DNA of 64,000 nt, from positions 192,056,155-192,120,154 of the forward strand of contig OZ024743.1 of assembly GCA_964016885.1 (NCBI GenBank), read 5' to 3'. The notes beneath the pieces are model-generated. The model searched no databases. It worked only from the letters and a program-made list of their open reading frames with translations, and was not told the DNA's origin. The DNA is from Eledone cirrhosa (Eukaryota; Mollusca; Cephalopoda; Octopoda; Eledonidae). The position numbers and the translations under genes were made by a program. This document shows positions 42,240 to 53,502 of the stretch, in pieces; within the stretch, counting starts at the first letter, position 1; each line of letters begins with the position of its first letter.

Positions 42240-43150
42240 TGGTTATCCCAGATCTTTCCAGTTACATAACAGATACTTCAAAGCATGGGAACAGCAATTA
42301 AAAAGTTGGCTCTTAAGTTAAGGGAAGTACTATTGCATAACCTCTGCAAGATATTCACTCTTTCATCAATACACAGCTTACAGGACATTTCTCCATTTCA
42401 ATATGACTTGGATTTGACCAGAACTTTCAATGAGAAATTCACATCTGCATCTTTGAGTGACCATATGTGGCTTGCCAGTTTCATAGATGATCACTTATTT
42501 GAGTGTCTAAAGGTCGTCAGATGGTTAAGAAAGTGTTCTTTAAACTGGCCCTCTGACATACCTACATATGTTTTGACCTCTTGCTGTTGATTCAGATGAG
42601 TGGCTGTAACTTTAGCCTCAAAGACGACTGCAGATATGTTACACTGTTGTTGAAGAGGGCAATCTTCTAGCCTTCTGCAAGAGCATCCAGGTGGGGGAGA
42701 GATCTTGGGGTTGGTGGTGATGTGGGCTTTTATATTTTTAGCACAGGAATATCTAAGTTTCATCCTGTGTCTATTGAAGATAGGTCTGTATTTATGTCCT
42801 TTGGGGAAGTGTTTGTCTGGGAGTGCCAAGAATGTCCTACCTACATTGGTTCTAACACTGAGTAAGAATGGTGAGCAGAAGCAAATTATTTTCTTATTTA
42901 TATTTCTCTTTCTACTGGTAGTGTGATTAGGAGGGGAGTAAGAAATGTTATCCAAGAAGCCAATGTTGGCTAACGCAGTGTTATAGTAAGGTTCCACTCT
43001 TACTCAAAGATGGCCTTGTTAGAAAAAAGATTAGAAATCTTAGTGATGATGTCTTTAATGAATTTTTTAAAGACGGTAAGTGGGTGACATGAGTTCTTGT
43101 GGATATAAGTTAACTTTTCATTAAGTTTGTGGAAAGGTTTGAATGTGTAT
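42240..43150 (-). mobile_element. Penelope-like element relic (RT thumb and GIY-YIG end)
   Basis: Read on the minus strand: KPFHKLNEKLTYIHKNSCHP and FKKFIKDIITKISNLFSNKA (RT thumb), then the NIGFLDN segment and a basic linker. VRTNVGRTFLALPDKHFPKG and RRLEDCPLQQQCNISAVVFE (Cys cluster) follow, then TYVGMSEGQFKEHFLNH (the GIY-YIG-like start). In another frame come LASHIWSLKDADVNFSLKVL and CKLCIDERVNILQ. This order is specific to Penelope-like retroelements. Stops and a frameshift near 42491 show decay, and the N-terminal RT is missing. Confidence 0.85.
42491..42997 (-). pseudogene. Penelope-like element C-terminal open frame
   Basis: A 168-codon frame from MEPYYNTALANIGF to FRHSNK. It spans the linker, the CSCRRLEDCPLQQQC cysteine cluster and the first GIY-YIG motif (TYVGMSEGQFK). 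The catalytic Arg helix of the nuclease appears as FKEHFLNH with His in place of Arg, and the rest is frameshifted. This nuclease would normally assist target cleavage; here it is not functional. Confidence 0.75.
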
Positions 43151-43890
43151 ATTTAAATGTAATTTCTTTTTTAAATATATATATATATCAATATGTGGTT
43201 GATGGCTGAGATAAAGAATACTTAATACCAATGTAGAGTTTAAATATTCATTTTATTTAAGGCTAAATAGTGAGTCTTGTTACTCTCGAATTTCACCAGT
43301 TTATCACAGGGTCATCAGACAAAAACTCACACTGAATAGCAATGACAGAACAAATAAGGGAAGACTCAGGGGGAAGGGGATTAATTGAGGAGGAGGAATT
43401 AAGACAAAGTGGACAGGATGGTAGTGGCAGTGGGGGAGGAGTAGAGCTGTGTGATGAAGATGATAATGGAAACTGGTATGAAATAATTTTAAGCTGGTCT
43501 GTGGCAGTAGAGAACAGCAGTTGGTGAATGTGAAGGTGGGTGTGTTGGGGGTAAGTGAAAAGGAGGAAAAGGTTGGTAGAATTGGCAGAATAAAATGGGG
43601 GAGGGAGTATATACAAACATACATATCTATACAAGTACACATGTATGCACAAAGATTCATATGCATATATACATACACATACATATAAACATATATACAC
43701 ATAGATACATTCTGTCACTGCCCACTTTCCTGTCTTTGTAATCTTCTTTAATTTCTCATTCTGTTTTCTGATGAAGGACTAGCATCCAAAACCTTTTCCT
43801 ACTATATTAAGAGTAAAACTAATAATATATTTGTTCGTTGTACCATGTTATTTGCTTTATTATTTCTGTTTGCCTTGTGCATATATTTAT
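43151..43890. other. Non-coding DNA with a degenerate hammerhead-like motif
   Basis: No gene. A GA/CT-rich block at 43340-43560 yields only low-complexity peptides. At 43771-43796 (plus) CTGATGAAGGACTAGCATCC is followed by AAAAC, a hammerhead-like core with the expected GAAAC changed. Confidence 0.5.
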
Positions 43891-43899
43891 ATATATATA

Positions 43900-46010
43900 T
43901 ATATCATCATCATCATCATTTAACGTCCATGTTCCACACTTGCATGGGTTTGGACGGGAGTTTTCCCACTTGAGGCAAGAGTGGTTGTCTTGCTCGCATA
44001 GGACTGTCTGGCAGGTTTTCTACAGTTGGATGCCCTTCCTAACACCAACCACATTTACAGTGTGGGGCTGGGAGGTTTTTACCGTGTTGCCTACACGGCC
44101 ACATTACAGCGTGGACTGTCTGGCGGGTTTTCTACAGCTGGATGTCCTTCCTAACACCAACCACATTTACATTGTGGGGCTGGGAGGTTTTTACCGTGTT
44201 GCCTACACGGCCACATTACAGCGTGGACTGTGTGTTTTTTGTCGTGACACCTACACGATCTCATTTGTTTCGGCCTGGATGTTGTGGCACCAACATAACT
44301 TTACATTGAAGAGGGCGGTGTGGATGGCGTGGGGGTGGTGGGACGGGGTGTATTTTGTTAGAGATGCCTACTGACTGTAGTAGGTTTTACTTTGTATTTA
44401 GGTAAGGCGGGTCTTCTCTATTACTGAGTACCGCCAAAGGTCTCGGTCCAGTGACATTGTCTTGGAGAGGTGTAAGTGTGTGAGGTCGGAATTTATCAGC
44501 TCGTCCCAGGTTTTTCTGGGTCTGCCTACTCCGTGGCTACCATCTATCTTTATTGCCATGCACTTTGTTATACAGCTGTCGTCTTTCATGCGCATCACGT
44601 GACCATACCAACGTACCCTTCTCTCGAGTAAACAACATCTGATCCCTCTTATTTCTAATTTTTTCCTTAGTTCGTTTATGCTTTGCCGTTCACGTATATT
44701 ACTATTACACATCCAGCGGAGCATGCAAGCTTTGTTCCTCTCTAGTCTGCGTATATCCTCTGCACACAATGCCCAGGTCTCACTGCCATGCAACATTGCT
44801 GTTCGTATGCAGGCATCATAGAACCTGCCTTTCATTTTTAGGGAGAACCCTTTAGCGGCTAATAGTGGTTTAAGCTCTCTGAACTTTTGCCATCCAGTTC
44901 TGACTCTAGCTACTGTACTTTCAGAGCACCCTCCCCCACTGCTGATTTTGTCACCCAGGTAACGGAAGCTGTCCACTATTTCTATAGAACCCTCTGCGCA
45001 ATTGAAAGAGCTAGTATTTTTTGGGCACTTGCTGCTACTTATTGCACCAGAGCACCGGCCACATGTAAAATCTATGTTCTTAGTTAGCTTACCTGTGATC
45101 CCACTACATCTTTTATGCACCCATACTTTGCATTTGGGACATAAAATGGAGTTTCTACCTACGCCTTTCCTACACACTGAGCATGGCCATTTCCCGGAAG
45201 GGACCGGCGCCTTATTTTCTTTCCTACAAACTAGAACTTTAGTCTTAGCCAGGTTAATTTTAAGGCCTTTTGATTCTAGGCCATGCTTCCATGTTTGGAA
45301 TTTCTTCTCTAGCTCGGTCATTGATTCAGCTATGAGCGTTAGATCATCTGCGTATAGGAGTTCCCATGGGCAGCCGGTCTTGAACTCCTCTGTTATAGCC
45401 TGAAGGGCAATAATAAATAGTAGGGGGCTAAGAACAGAGCCCTGATGGACACCAACTTTTACGCTAAACTCTTCACTATATTCATTGTTAATTCTAACCT
45501 TGCTGACTGTTTCTTTATACATGGCTTGTATAGCTCTCACAAGCCATTCGTCAACACCTAGTTTTCTAAGAGCCTACGAGATAATGGAACGGGGGACTCT
45601 GTCGAAGGCTTTCTTCAAATCAACAAAAGCTAAGTATAGGGTTTACTTTTAGCTAGGTACTTCTCCTGTAGTTGTCGTACAATGAAAAGAGCGTCTGTGG
45701 TACTTTTGCCTGACACAAACCCGAACTGCATTTCATCTAGATCAATTCTCTCTCTGATTAGTTGCGCTATTACTTTTTCCGTGACCTTCATGACCTGGTC
45801 GATTAATTTAATGCCTCTATAGTTAAACCTATCTAGGGCATCTCTTTTACCCTTGTAACAGTTAATGATGATGCTGCTATACCAGTCCTTCGGAACAACC
45901 CCATTCTGTATGACTTGGTTTACTATCCGGGTGACCATGGTGTGTCCCACCGTTCCAGAGGCTTTCAGCATCTCAGCAACTATTTCCGAAGACCCAGCCG
46001 CCTTACCCGA
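43900..46010 (-). mobile_element. LINE family A copy 3, 5'-truncated and broken
   Basis: Same architecture as copies 1 and 2; truncated inside the pre-RT linker at about 46010. The 3' region again carries two tandem copies of the 115-base unit. It abuts the 426-bp dimeric repeat. Confidence 0.92.
44398..46010 (-). pseudogene. LINE family A reverse transcriptase, disrupted
   Basis: Aligned to copy 1, this copy has a one-base deletion in the GGGG run near 45641 and a TAG stop at 45574-45576 (in the IIWW segment just after DRVP). The downstream frame 45540-44398 (380 codons) is otherwise open and holds GVHQGSVLSPLLF, YADDLTLI, the PHD-like finger (CSVCRKGVG, CPKCKVWVHKRC) and GSETWALC. The upstream frame 45971-45630 keeps QFGFVSGKST. 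It cannot make a full RT. Confidence 0.88.
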
Positions 46011-46020
46011 TATATAAATA

Positions 46021-47266
46021 TATCGAGTGAGTTAATCGGCCGGGCGCACCGAAAATGATAAATGGAAAAAATGAAATGAAATTTCATTTCTCACTCTTAG
46101 TACGGCTGTTACTTAAATATAAGTATGTATACGTACATACATATATGTATACAGACATACAGTAGTATGTATATATATACATACATGCACACATATATAT
46201 ATGTACGTATGGATTTACCGAACATTTATTATAATGCTCGGTTTGTTTGTAAACAAACATCCCAGATTAAGCCGTAGTGTCTCGCAAACATTGTTGCCCT
46301 TTTGTTCAACACTGACAAAGGAACGATGTACTAGTTTCAAGCTTATTAGCTATCGTCAGCACCGTATACCTTCCTGCCAGTTGATTGAACGTCTGAAAGT
46401 ATATACTTTCCTTAAGCATATTAACGGCTGAGCAGCCTAATTTGCATATCGAGTGAGTTAATTGGCCGGGCGCACCGGAAATGATAAATGAAAAAATGAA
46501 ACAAAATTTCATTTCTCACTCTTAGTACGGCTGTTACTTAAATATAAGTATGTATACGTACATACATATATGTATACAGATGTACAGTAGTATGTATATA
46601 CATACATACATGCACACATATATATATATTTACGTATGGATTTAGCGAACATTTATTATAATGCTCGGTTTGTTTGTAAACAAAGGGCAACGATGGTTGC
46701 TAAACACTGTACGACTTAATCCGGGATGTTTGTTTACAAACAAACCGAGCATTATAATAAATGTTCGGTAAATACATACGTACATATATATATGTGTGCA
46801 TGTATGTATATATACACATACTACAGTACGTCTGTATACATATATGTATGTACATATACATACTTATATTTAAGTAACAGTCGTACTAAGAGTGAGAAAT
46901 GAAATTTCGTCTCATTTTTTCCATTTATCGTTTTCGGTGCGCCCGGCCGATTAACTCACTCGATATGCAAATTAGGCTGCTCAGCCGTTAATATGCATAA
47001 GGAAAGTATATACTTTCAGACGTTCAATCAACTGGCAGGAAGGTATACGGTGCTGACGATAGCTAATAAGCTTGAAACTAGTACATCGTTCATTTGTCAG
47101 TATTGAACAAAAGGGCAACGATGGTTGCTAAACACTGTACGGCTTAATACGGGATGTTTGTTTACAAACAAACCGAGGATTATAATAAATGTTCGGTAAA
47201 TCCATACGTACATATATATACATACTACTGTATGCCTGTATACATATATTTATGTACATATACATA

Positions 47267-47268
<2 letters not shown>
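46021..47268. repeat. Head-to-head pair of dimeric repeats, period about 426 bp
   Basis: ATCGAGTGAGTTAAT recurs at about 46022 and 46448 on the plus strand, and GGGCAACGATGGTTGC at 46685 and 47113 in the inverted half. Each half is about 1.4 units and the halves face each other near 46690-46720. Each full unit holds CTGACGATAGCTAATAAGCT then GAAAC and, 20 bases on, GTC, a hammerhead-like order with poorly pairing helix I. Confidence 0.85.

Positions 47269-47302
<34 letters not shown>
47268..47302. repeat. (TA)n microsatellite
   Basis: Short TA run next to the dimeric repeat. Confidence 0.9.
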
Positions 47303-47306
<4 letters not shown>

Positions 47307-47367
47307 CAAGGTCTAGCAAATAGAGAAAAAGTTTTAAAATAAATTTTAAAAAATTCGCTGTACTTAC

Positions 47368-47511
47368 TATATGTGCCTTTACCGCGGTTTCAAGCTCCAG
47401 AATAAACAGAAAATCAAAGCGGACTTCCATTGAGAAGGGAGCTATCTTCAGAAGACTCTTCTCTCTCGGAGAATATAAAATTCCCGAGTTCAAATCACAA
47501 ACTGACGCCAT
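47368..47511 (-). CDS. Possible first exon of an unknown nested transcript
   Basis: Exactly 48 codons from ATG (MASVCDLNSGILYSPREKSL, LKIAPFSMEV, RFDFLFILELETAVKAHI) to a strong donor, GTAAGT, in phase 0. The segment is more GC-rich than its surroundings. It lies between IFT122 exons A and B on the same strand but cannot belong to that protein, because A and B join directly. No similarity was recognised. It may be the start of a nested gene, a transposon fragment or a chance frame. Confidence 0.28.
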
Positions 47512-47834
47512 ACAAAAAGCACATAACTATATATGTGCTTATACTAGTATGTTAATGTAAAATACGTTATGAACTGTATATTCTTAGAGTAACTGCATGC
47601 CATCTTACTGCTGTGAAAAACAATCAGACTTCACACTTCGATGGCTACAATTTCCAATCGAAACAACCACACCTGTGATTTGCCTCATTAACTATATTAC
47701 TGCTTATTTCAATAAAACTAGGCAAGAACTTTATATGACTTTTAAAAAGCAAAATGTAAACTTGTTTATACATTTTTAAAAAAAGGAAGGAAATATAAGT
47801 GAAATAGAAAAAAATAAAGAAAAATAATAGTTAC

Positions 47835-47972
47835 CTGGCCAGCTTTTAATCCAACAAGCAAACTTTCTTGGCCAACAGCACCACCAATCACCTTGATGTA
47901 ACGCATTTGACTTTCTAAATCCCATTCACGCACTTTGATTCCTTGTAATGTAAAGCATTGCAAACGTTTATC
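47835..47972 (-). CDS. IFT122: IFT122 exon A (WD40 region)
   Basis: 138 bases (46 codons, phase 0 both ends) encode [40 protein letters not shown] and GLKAGQ. Animal IFT122 is remembered as [45 protein letters not shown]. The RYIKVIGG and LLVGLK.GQ motifs are diagnostic. The acceptor is TTATTCAG and the donor GTAACT. This is the most 5' exon found; WD40 exons before it were not recognised up to position 64000. Confidence 0.96.
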
Positions 47973-48331
47973 CTGAATAAAACAATATTGGTTTAATTAA
48001 TAATGACATTTGATTGTAGCATATTACAAGATATTAAAGATATAGATATATAGAGAGAGAAAGAGAGAGAATATGGAGTTAACCGAACAGGAATGTGCAG
48101 ACCACATTATGGTCGGTTGGTTGTGAAGCAAATAAAAAGAAGCCCTCAACGACCTGTATAAATTATGCAAGCCGGAGCATTATATATTATTAACAGATCC
48201 AAAGCCTTAATCAGTTGATTCAGGTTTATTTAAAACTCCATTATACATATTTTAAATAAACCTGAATCAGCTGATTATGACCTCCGATATTTTAATTATA
48301 TATATATAACCCTAACCAAACTCTGGGAGGG

Positions 48332-49193
48332 CTCTGTAGAAACAGTAGACAGCTTCTGCTACCTAGGTGACCGAATTAGCAGCGGAGATAGGTGTTCGGA
48401 AAGTACAATAACTAGGGTAAGAACGGGATGGAAGAAGTTCAGGGAGCTACTGCCACTGCTAGCTGCAAAAGGCTTTTCCCTCAAAATGAAAGGCAGACTA
48501 TATGATGCGTGTATCCGAACAGCAATGTTACATGGTAGTGAAACCTGGGCGCTGTCTGTAGAAGACTTGCATAGATTAGAAAGAAACGAAGCCTGCATGC
48601 TCCGATGGATGTGTAATAGTAATATACATGAACGGCAAAGCATAAACAAATTGAGAGAGAGACTGAGCATAAAAGGAATCAAATGCTGTGTGCAGGAGAG
48701 GAGGTTTCATTGGTATGGACATGTGATGCGTATGAAGGGTGACAGCTGCATAAAAAGGTGCAGAGCAATAGAAGTCGATGGAAGCCGCGGAGTGGGGAGA
48801 CCCAAGAAGACCTGGGATGAGGTGATAAAAGCCGACCTTACCCAATTACACCTCTCAAAGGTGATGACACACGACCGTGACCTCTGGCATCACGCAGTAA
48901 TACAGAAGACCCTACCCCCCCACAGGTACAAACCGAAGCTGAAGCATATAGACACTATGCCCCCACCCCCTCCCACTGCAAAATGGTTGTGGAGGTGCCA
49001 CGGAAAAAAAGCACCCAGCACTCACTGTAAATGAGGTTGGTGTTAGGAAGGGCATCCAGCTGTAGAAATCAAGCCAGAATCAGTTCCCGTATGAGCAAGA
49101 CATGGTCAGCCGATCGGCTACTGCCAACAACAGGACAACCCATCTAACCCATGCTAGCATGGAAGAACAGACATAAAATGGTGATGATGATGA

Positions 49194-49197
<4 letters not shown>
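48332..49197 (+). mobile_element. LINE family A relative, 3' end, with SINE-type tail
   Basis: Plus-strand and 5'-truncated at about 48332. Its open frame runs through the C-terminal domain. Its 3' untranslated region, from about 48975, is the same sequence as the tail of class 1 SINEs (CACTCACTGTAAATGAGGTT, GGTGTTAGGAAGGGCATCCA, CAACCCATCTAACCCATGCT, GATGATGATGATG). It therefore looks like the LINE from which those SINEs took their 3' end. Confidence 0.88.
48486..49034 (+). pseudogene. LINE C-terminal domain (5'-truncated)
   Basis: The open frame starts MKGRLYDACIRTAMLHGSET and continues with CMLRWMCNSNIHERQSINKL, RRFHWYGHVMRMKGDSCIKR and GVGRPKKTWDEVIKADLTQL. It then runs into the tail (KKAPSTHCK). 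It lacks endonuclease, RT and zinc finger. Residues differ from the minus-strand family A copies at many positions, so it is a separate subfamily. Confidence 0.8.

Positions 49198-49240
<43 letters not shown>
49197..49240. repeat. (TA)n microsatellite between opposed LINE tails
   Basis: Pure TA run joining a plus-strand GATGAT tail and a minus-strand ATCATC tail. Confidence 0.95.
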
Positions 49241-49241
<1 letters not shown>

Positions 49242-49398
49242 TCATCATCGTTTAACGTCCATGTTCCACGCTTGCATGGGTTTGGACGGGCGTTTTCCCA
49301 CTTGAGGCAAGAGTGGTTGTCTTGCTCGCATAGGACTGTCTGGCGGGTTTTCTACAGCTGGATGCCCTTCCTAACACCAACCACATTTACAGTGTGGA
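49240..49398 (-). mobile_element. LINE family A 3' tail fragment, minus strand
   Basis: ATCATCATCGTTTAACGTCC, ACTTGAGGCAAGAGTGGTTG and CTGGATGCCCTTCCTAACAC are identical in order to the start of the 3' region of LINE family A copies. Only about 155 bases were inserted. Confidence 0.85.
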
Positions 49399-49399
49399 T

Positions 49400-50970
49400 A
49401 TATATACATACATACATATATTAAAATAAAGAAAACTAAATAAACAGAGAAAAAGATTAAAATATACAATTTATTACTTAATATTAGATTCCTTTTACTT
49501 AAGCACAAGGCCTCAAATTTAGAGGAGAGAATAAACATGTGTGTCTAATGGTCATGCATTTTAGCATGCTAGTAATAGTCAATCAGAGAAATAGAGGAAA
49601 TGCTGATGATCTTTGCAGCTCCACCCCCTAAATGTGCCATCATTTAACATCTAGTTTCCATGCCTGCATTGGGGGCTAGACAAGCTCTCATGTACCATGG
49701 CTAGATAGGTCAGGGGTCCACATCTTATTTGCGTGCTCCATTTGGGGTTTGATTTCTATGGCTCTCCCTAATATCAACCACTTTACAGTGTATACTAGGA
49801 GCATTTTTCTACCACAGTACATAAATTAGAAATATCTGAAGTAGAAGAGCAACAAACAGAAATCAAAGCATTTTATGCTTTTGATATACTTGAGGTTTAT
49901 CTGTAGCATTCTACATTGATGAGCTATACACTGATGAAATATAATTCAACTTGTTCCTTTCAATGTATTGTCATAGCTTCCATGAAGTAACCATAATTGG
50001 CTGTTTTCTGAAACCTAATATAAAGTGGTAGCTAATCAAAATCTTTATAGCAAACCCTTCTCATATCTAGCACCCATATATACATATTCAATTTGTTCTG
50101 GGATCATATTTTACACCCTGCCAAATGGTGATTGATTACCATATAGCAGTCGGAGCCAGTTGTATTTGTTTTACATTGTAGTTAGTTTGCGACCAAAATC
50201 TTTTGTGATGGGAGCGATGAAGTTGGAGAAATTGAATTCAGTTAGCATATGACAGTCTCAATTTTTCAGAATATATTTCACAAAGCTGGTTAGCAACACA
50301 TTGCATTCTCTGAGAGATTGAAGTTATTTTGATATGCATGTCCACCCCATGTTTATTTGCTTAAATGGGAACAATAATTATTTTAGTATAGTGCAGTAGC
50401 ATTGTTCTGCAGCATCATTAATGTATTTAGATGTCTGAACGTGTATTTGCAGATTCTATGTTGATATGATCCGACTGTAGCTATGAACAATACTCTTCGC
50501 ATGAATAAGAGGCTTTTCCGTTTCAGTATTTTTAATCCATTCAGTTTTAAGCAGATTCTTCGACATGCAAGAACTATATTGCTGAAAAGTAGTTCCTTTA
50601 GAATTATTCTTTTCACTTAATTGTGAATTCTGAAAAGGTAAATATATGCTACGACTCTTTCATTTATAACTGGAACAAATACGCTGTTGCTGCACCAAAT
50701 ATAAATGTAGTTTCTGAAAAGAAAAACCTACTTACAAAATATCAGTATCAACACTACCGATTTTTCTGGAATTTCAGACAGAACTAATAGAGTAAAAACA
50801 AGAAGAATAAGGAGAAGAAAAATTTCCTCCTTTAATTATAAGTCTGAATTTTTTAATATCATTCTTAAATTAGATTCCATAAATAAATAAATTTAAAAAT
50901 ATTGTAATCATTTGAAGAATAAAAACATGATGTTACTGGAAATATTGTGTAATTGAAAAAATAAAAAATG
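49400..50970. other. Upstream intronic DNA, no gene seen
   Basis: A degenerate reversed tail is possible at 49635-49815; the rest is unassigned AT-rich sequence. No IFT122 exon was recognised. Confidence 0.45.
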
Positions 50971-50977
50971 AATTATA

Positions 50978-51471
<494 letters not shown>

Positions 51472-51474
<3 letters not shown>

Positions 51475-51591
51475 TTCTTTATTCATAAAATTTCACAAAT
51501 CATAAAATAATACTGATCTGTTATATATATATATATATAACAGATCTATATTATGCTATGATTTGTGCAATTTGATGAATAAAGAACTAAA
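51472..51591. repeat. Palindrome with about 55-bp arms
   Basis: TTAGTTCTTTATTCAT...AAATCATA...CTGATCTGTTATATAT is mirrored by ATATAACAGATCTATATTAT...TGAATAAAGAACTAA. Confidence 0.8.
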
Positions 51592-52830
51592 AAAACCCAA
51601 AGGAACAGGCTCTTGTTAACATTAACTGTTTCTATTTGTAACCTTAAGCAAGTTATTTTGAGCAAAGAAGTTCAAACAATGTGAAATAGAAATACAAAAT
51701 TATCCTGCCACTATGTTTTGAAAATTTATAATTTGCACAACTGATAATTGAGCATAACTTTCCAAAAGGAACTGTAAATAACTCTTCTCTCAGTTCTTCT
51801 AATACACATTTCCGGCAGAGTCTTTAAAATATTTTCTAAATTCATACAAGTTCTTGCAAAATAGAAATAGCCTTATGGTAATTATATATGTAACTGGTAT
51901 CAAAGAAAATCAACTGTGACTGCTGATCAACATGAAACCATCAATCATGACCAATACACCATAATTTTTAAGCCGCTTTCAGTAGATTTTTCTGTGTTAG
52001 CTTAATGAACTGACAGTGTCTTTTCTTTTTATCTTCCATTTGTTCTCTCTCTCTCAATCTCTATTTATTTCTTTGTTCTCCTACTAGACACACACACACT
52101 TGCGTGTGTGTGTGTGTGTGTGTGTGTGTTTGTGTTTGTGTGTGTGTTTGTGTGTCTTAGGCTTTGTTTGCTGAGAAGAAATGGGGAAACGAGAAAAAAT
52201 AATTTTTTTTCATTTTCCTGAATAACTGGTTTTCTAGTTTACAACAATATAACATCATTTACTTAATATATGTCTGAGTGTGATATGAAAATACATATGG
52301 TGTTCAGTATTTCACTAAATAATGAGAAAATTCTAGCAAATTAGTAGTTTACATATCATTTTTGTATATAAAGTATAACCAGTGCTACCATCCCCATCAT
52401 GCATGCCATTATCAACAAACTCACTTCAACTACTACTACTATTACTGCTGCTGCTACGACTACCACCTCCACAACAGGAGAGAGAGGAAGGAAAGATATC
52501 ACAAGACAGAATGATATAAAAAGAGGAATGAAAAAGATGGTAATGAACAGGAAGGCAAATATGGGAACGAGATAGTTCAATAAGAATTCTTAAGAAATTA
52601 TCATAGAAGAAAAAATATATTAACACAAATATTTTCACCCCAGAAAGTACATATATTTTACACTGGTGATGAACAACCTTTTCCAGAAGGTCATTTACAA
52701 AATTCATGAGTAAAACCTCACGAACCATCAAATTTAAATTTACTTTTAATTGCATTATACAACACTATTGTACATAAATATTTAAAAATAAAAAAAATCA
52801 ATCATGCATTGTATAATAATATAGAGGCAA
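51592..52830. other. Non-coding DNA, no gene recognised
   Basis: TG microsatellite at 52088-52160 and a CTACTACTACTATTACTG-type trinucleotide block near 52430. A minus-strand frame near 52755-52600 (MQLKVNLNLMVREVLLMNFV...) looks protein-like but was not recognised. Confidence 0.45.
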
Positions 52831-52834
52831 CAAA

Positions 52835-52975
52835 TTGGCTGGGTCATTAGAACGTCAAATAGAATGATTTGCAGTGTTCATTCCAGTTCTCTGCATTCTG
52901 AGTTCCAAATATGCTCAGGTCAACTTTGCCTTTTATCCTTTTGAGGTCATTAAAAAACAGTACCAGCTCTATACC
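52835..52975 (+). mobile_element. Class 2 SINE, partial
   Basis: GGCTGGGTCATTAGAACGTC, CATTCTGAGTTCCAAATATG and GTCAACTTTGCCTTTTATCC occur in the expected order; the 3' end is lost. Confidence 0.6.
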
Positions 52976-52997
52976 CCTTTTGCCACTTCCTCTCTTA

Positions 52998-53030
<33 letters not shown>

Positions 53031-53034
<4 letters not shown>

Positions 53035-53416
53035 CTTTAAGTCGTTTGGAAGCCTCGACAATGCAAATGGGTAAATCTCCGGGTAACAAGGTCCGGTGGT
53101 GGAGAGAGAGATGTAAGTGGGTGTACGTTGAGATGCGTGGTGTGTATAAGATGTGTGAGATGTGTAGAATGGAGGGAAGAGTATAAAGGATAGAATAAAA
53201 ATAACATATTAAATCTCTCCCAAGGTAACTCTCTCTTGTGTTGTTATTTTTATTCTATCCTTTATACTCTTCCCTTCATTCAACACATCTCACACATCTT
53301 ATACACACCACGCATCTCAACGTACACCCACTTACATCTCTCTCTCCACCACCGGACCTTGTTACCCGGAGATTTACCCATTTGATTGTCGAGGCTTCCA
53401 AACGACTTAAAGATAT
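53031..53416. repeat. Palindrome with about 175-bp arms
   Basis: The left arm 53031-53206 and right arm 53242-53416 are near-perfect complements (outer end ATATCTTTAAGTCGTTTGGA; inner end GATAGAATAAAAATAACA) around a 35-base loop. A CT run and a TA run flank the left side. Confidence 0.88.
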
Positions 53417-53459
53417 TTACTTATTGTTCCACAATGCTTCAAGCAAACTTCAATACTCT

Positions 53460-53460
<1 letters not shown>

Positions 53461-53500
<40 letters not shown>
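53461..53500. repeat. (TA)n microsatellite
   Basis: Pure TA run. Confidence 0.95.

Positions 53501-53502
<2 letters not shown>

Noticed and set aside
43293..43718. Two overlapping minus-strand frames of 132 and 141 codons
   Set aside because: Low-complexity Ser/Pro/Leu translations of a CT-rich and TA/CA-rich block.
52426..52755. An upstream IFT122 exon in the MQLKVNLNLMVREVLLMNFV frame
   Set aside because: Only vague resemblance; no diagnostic residues and no convincing acceptor.
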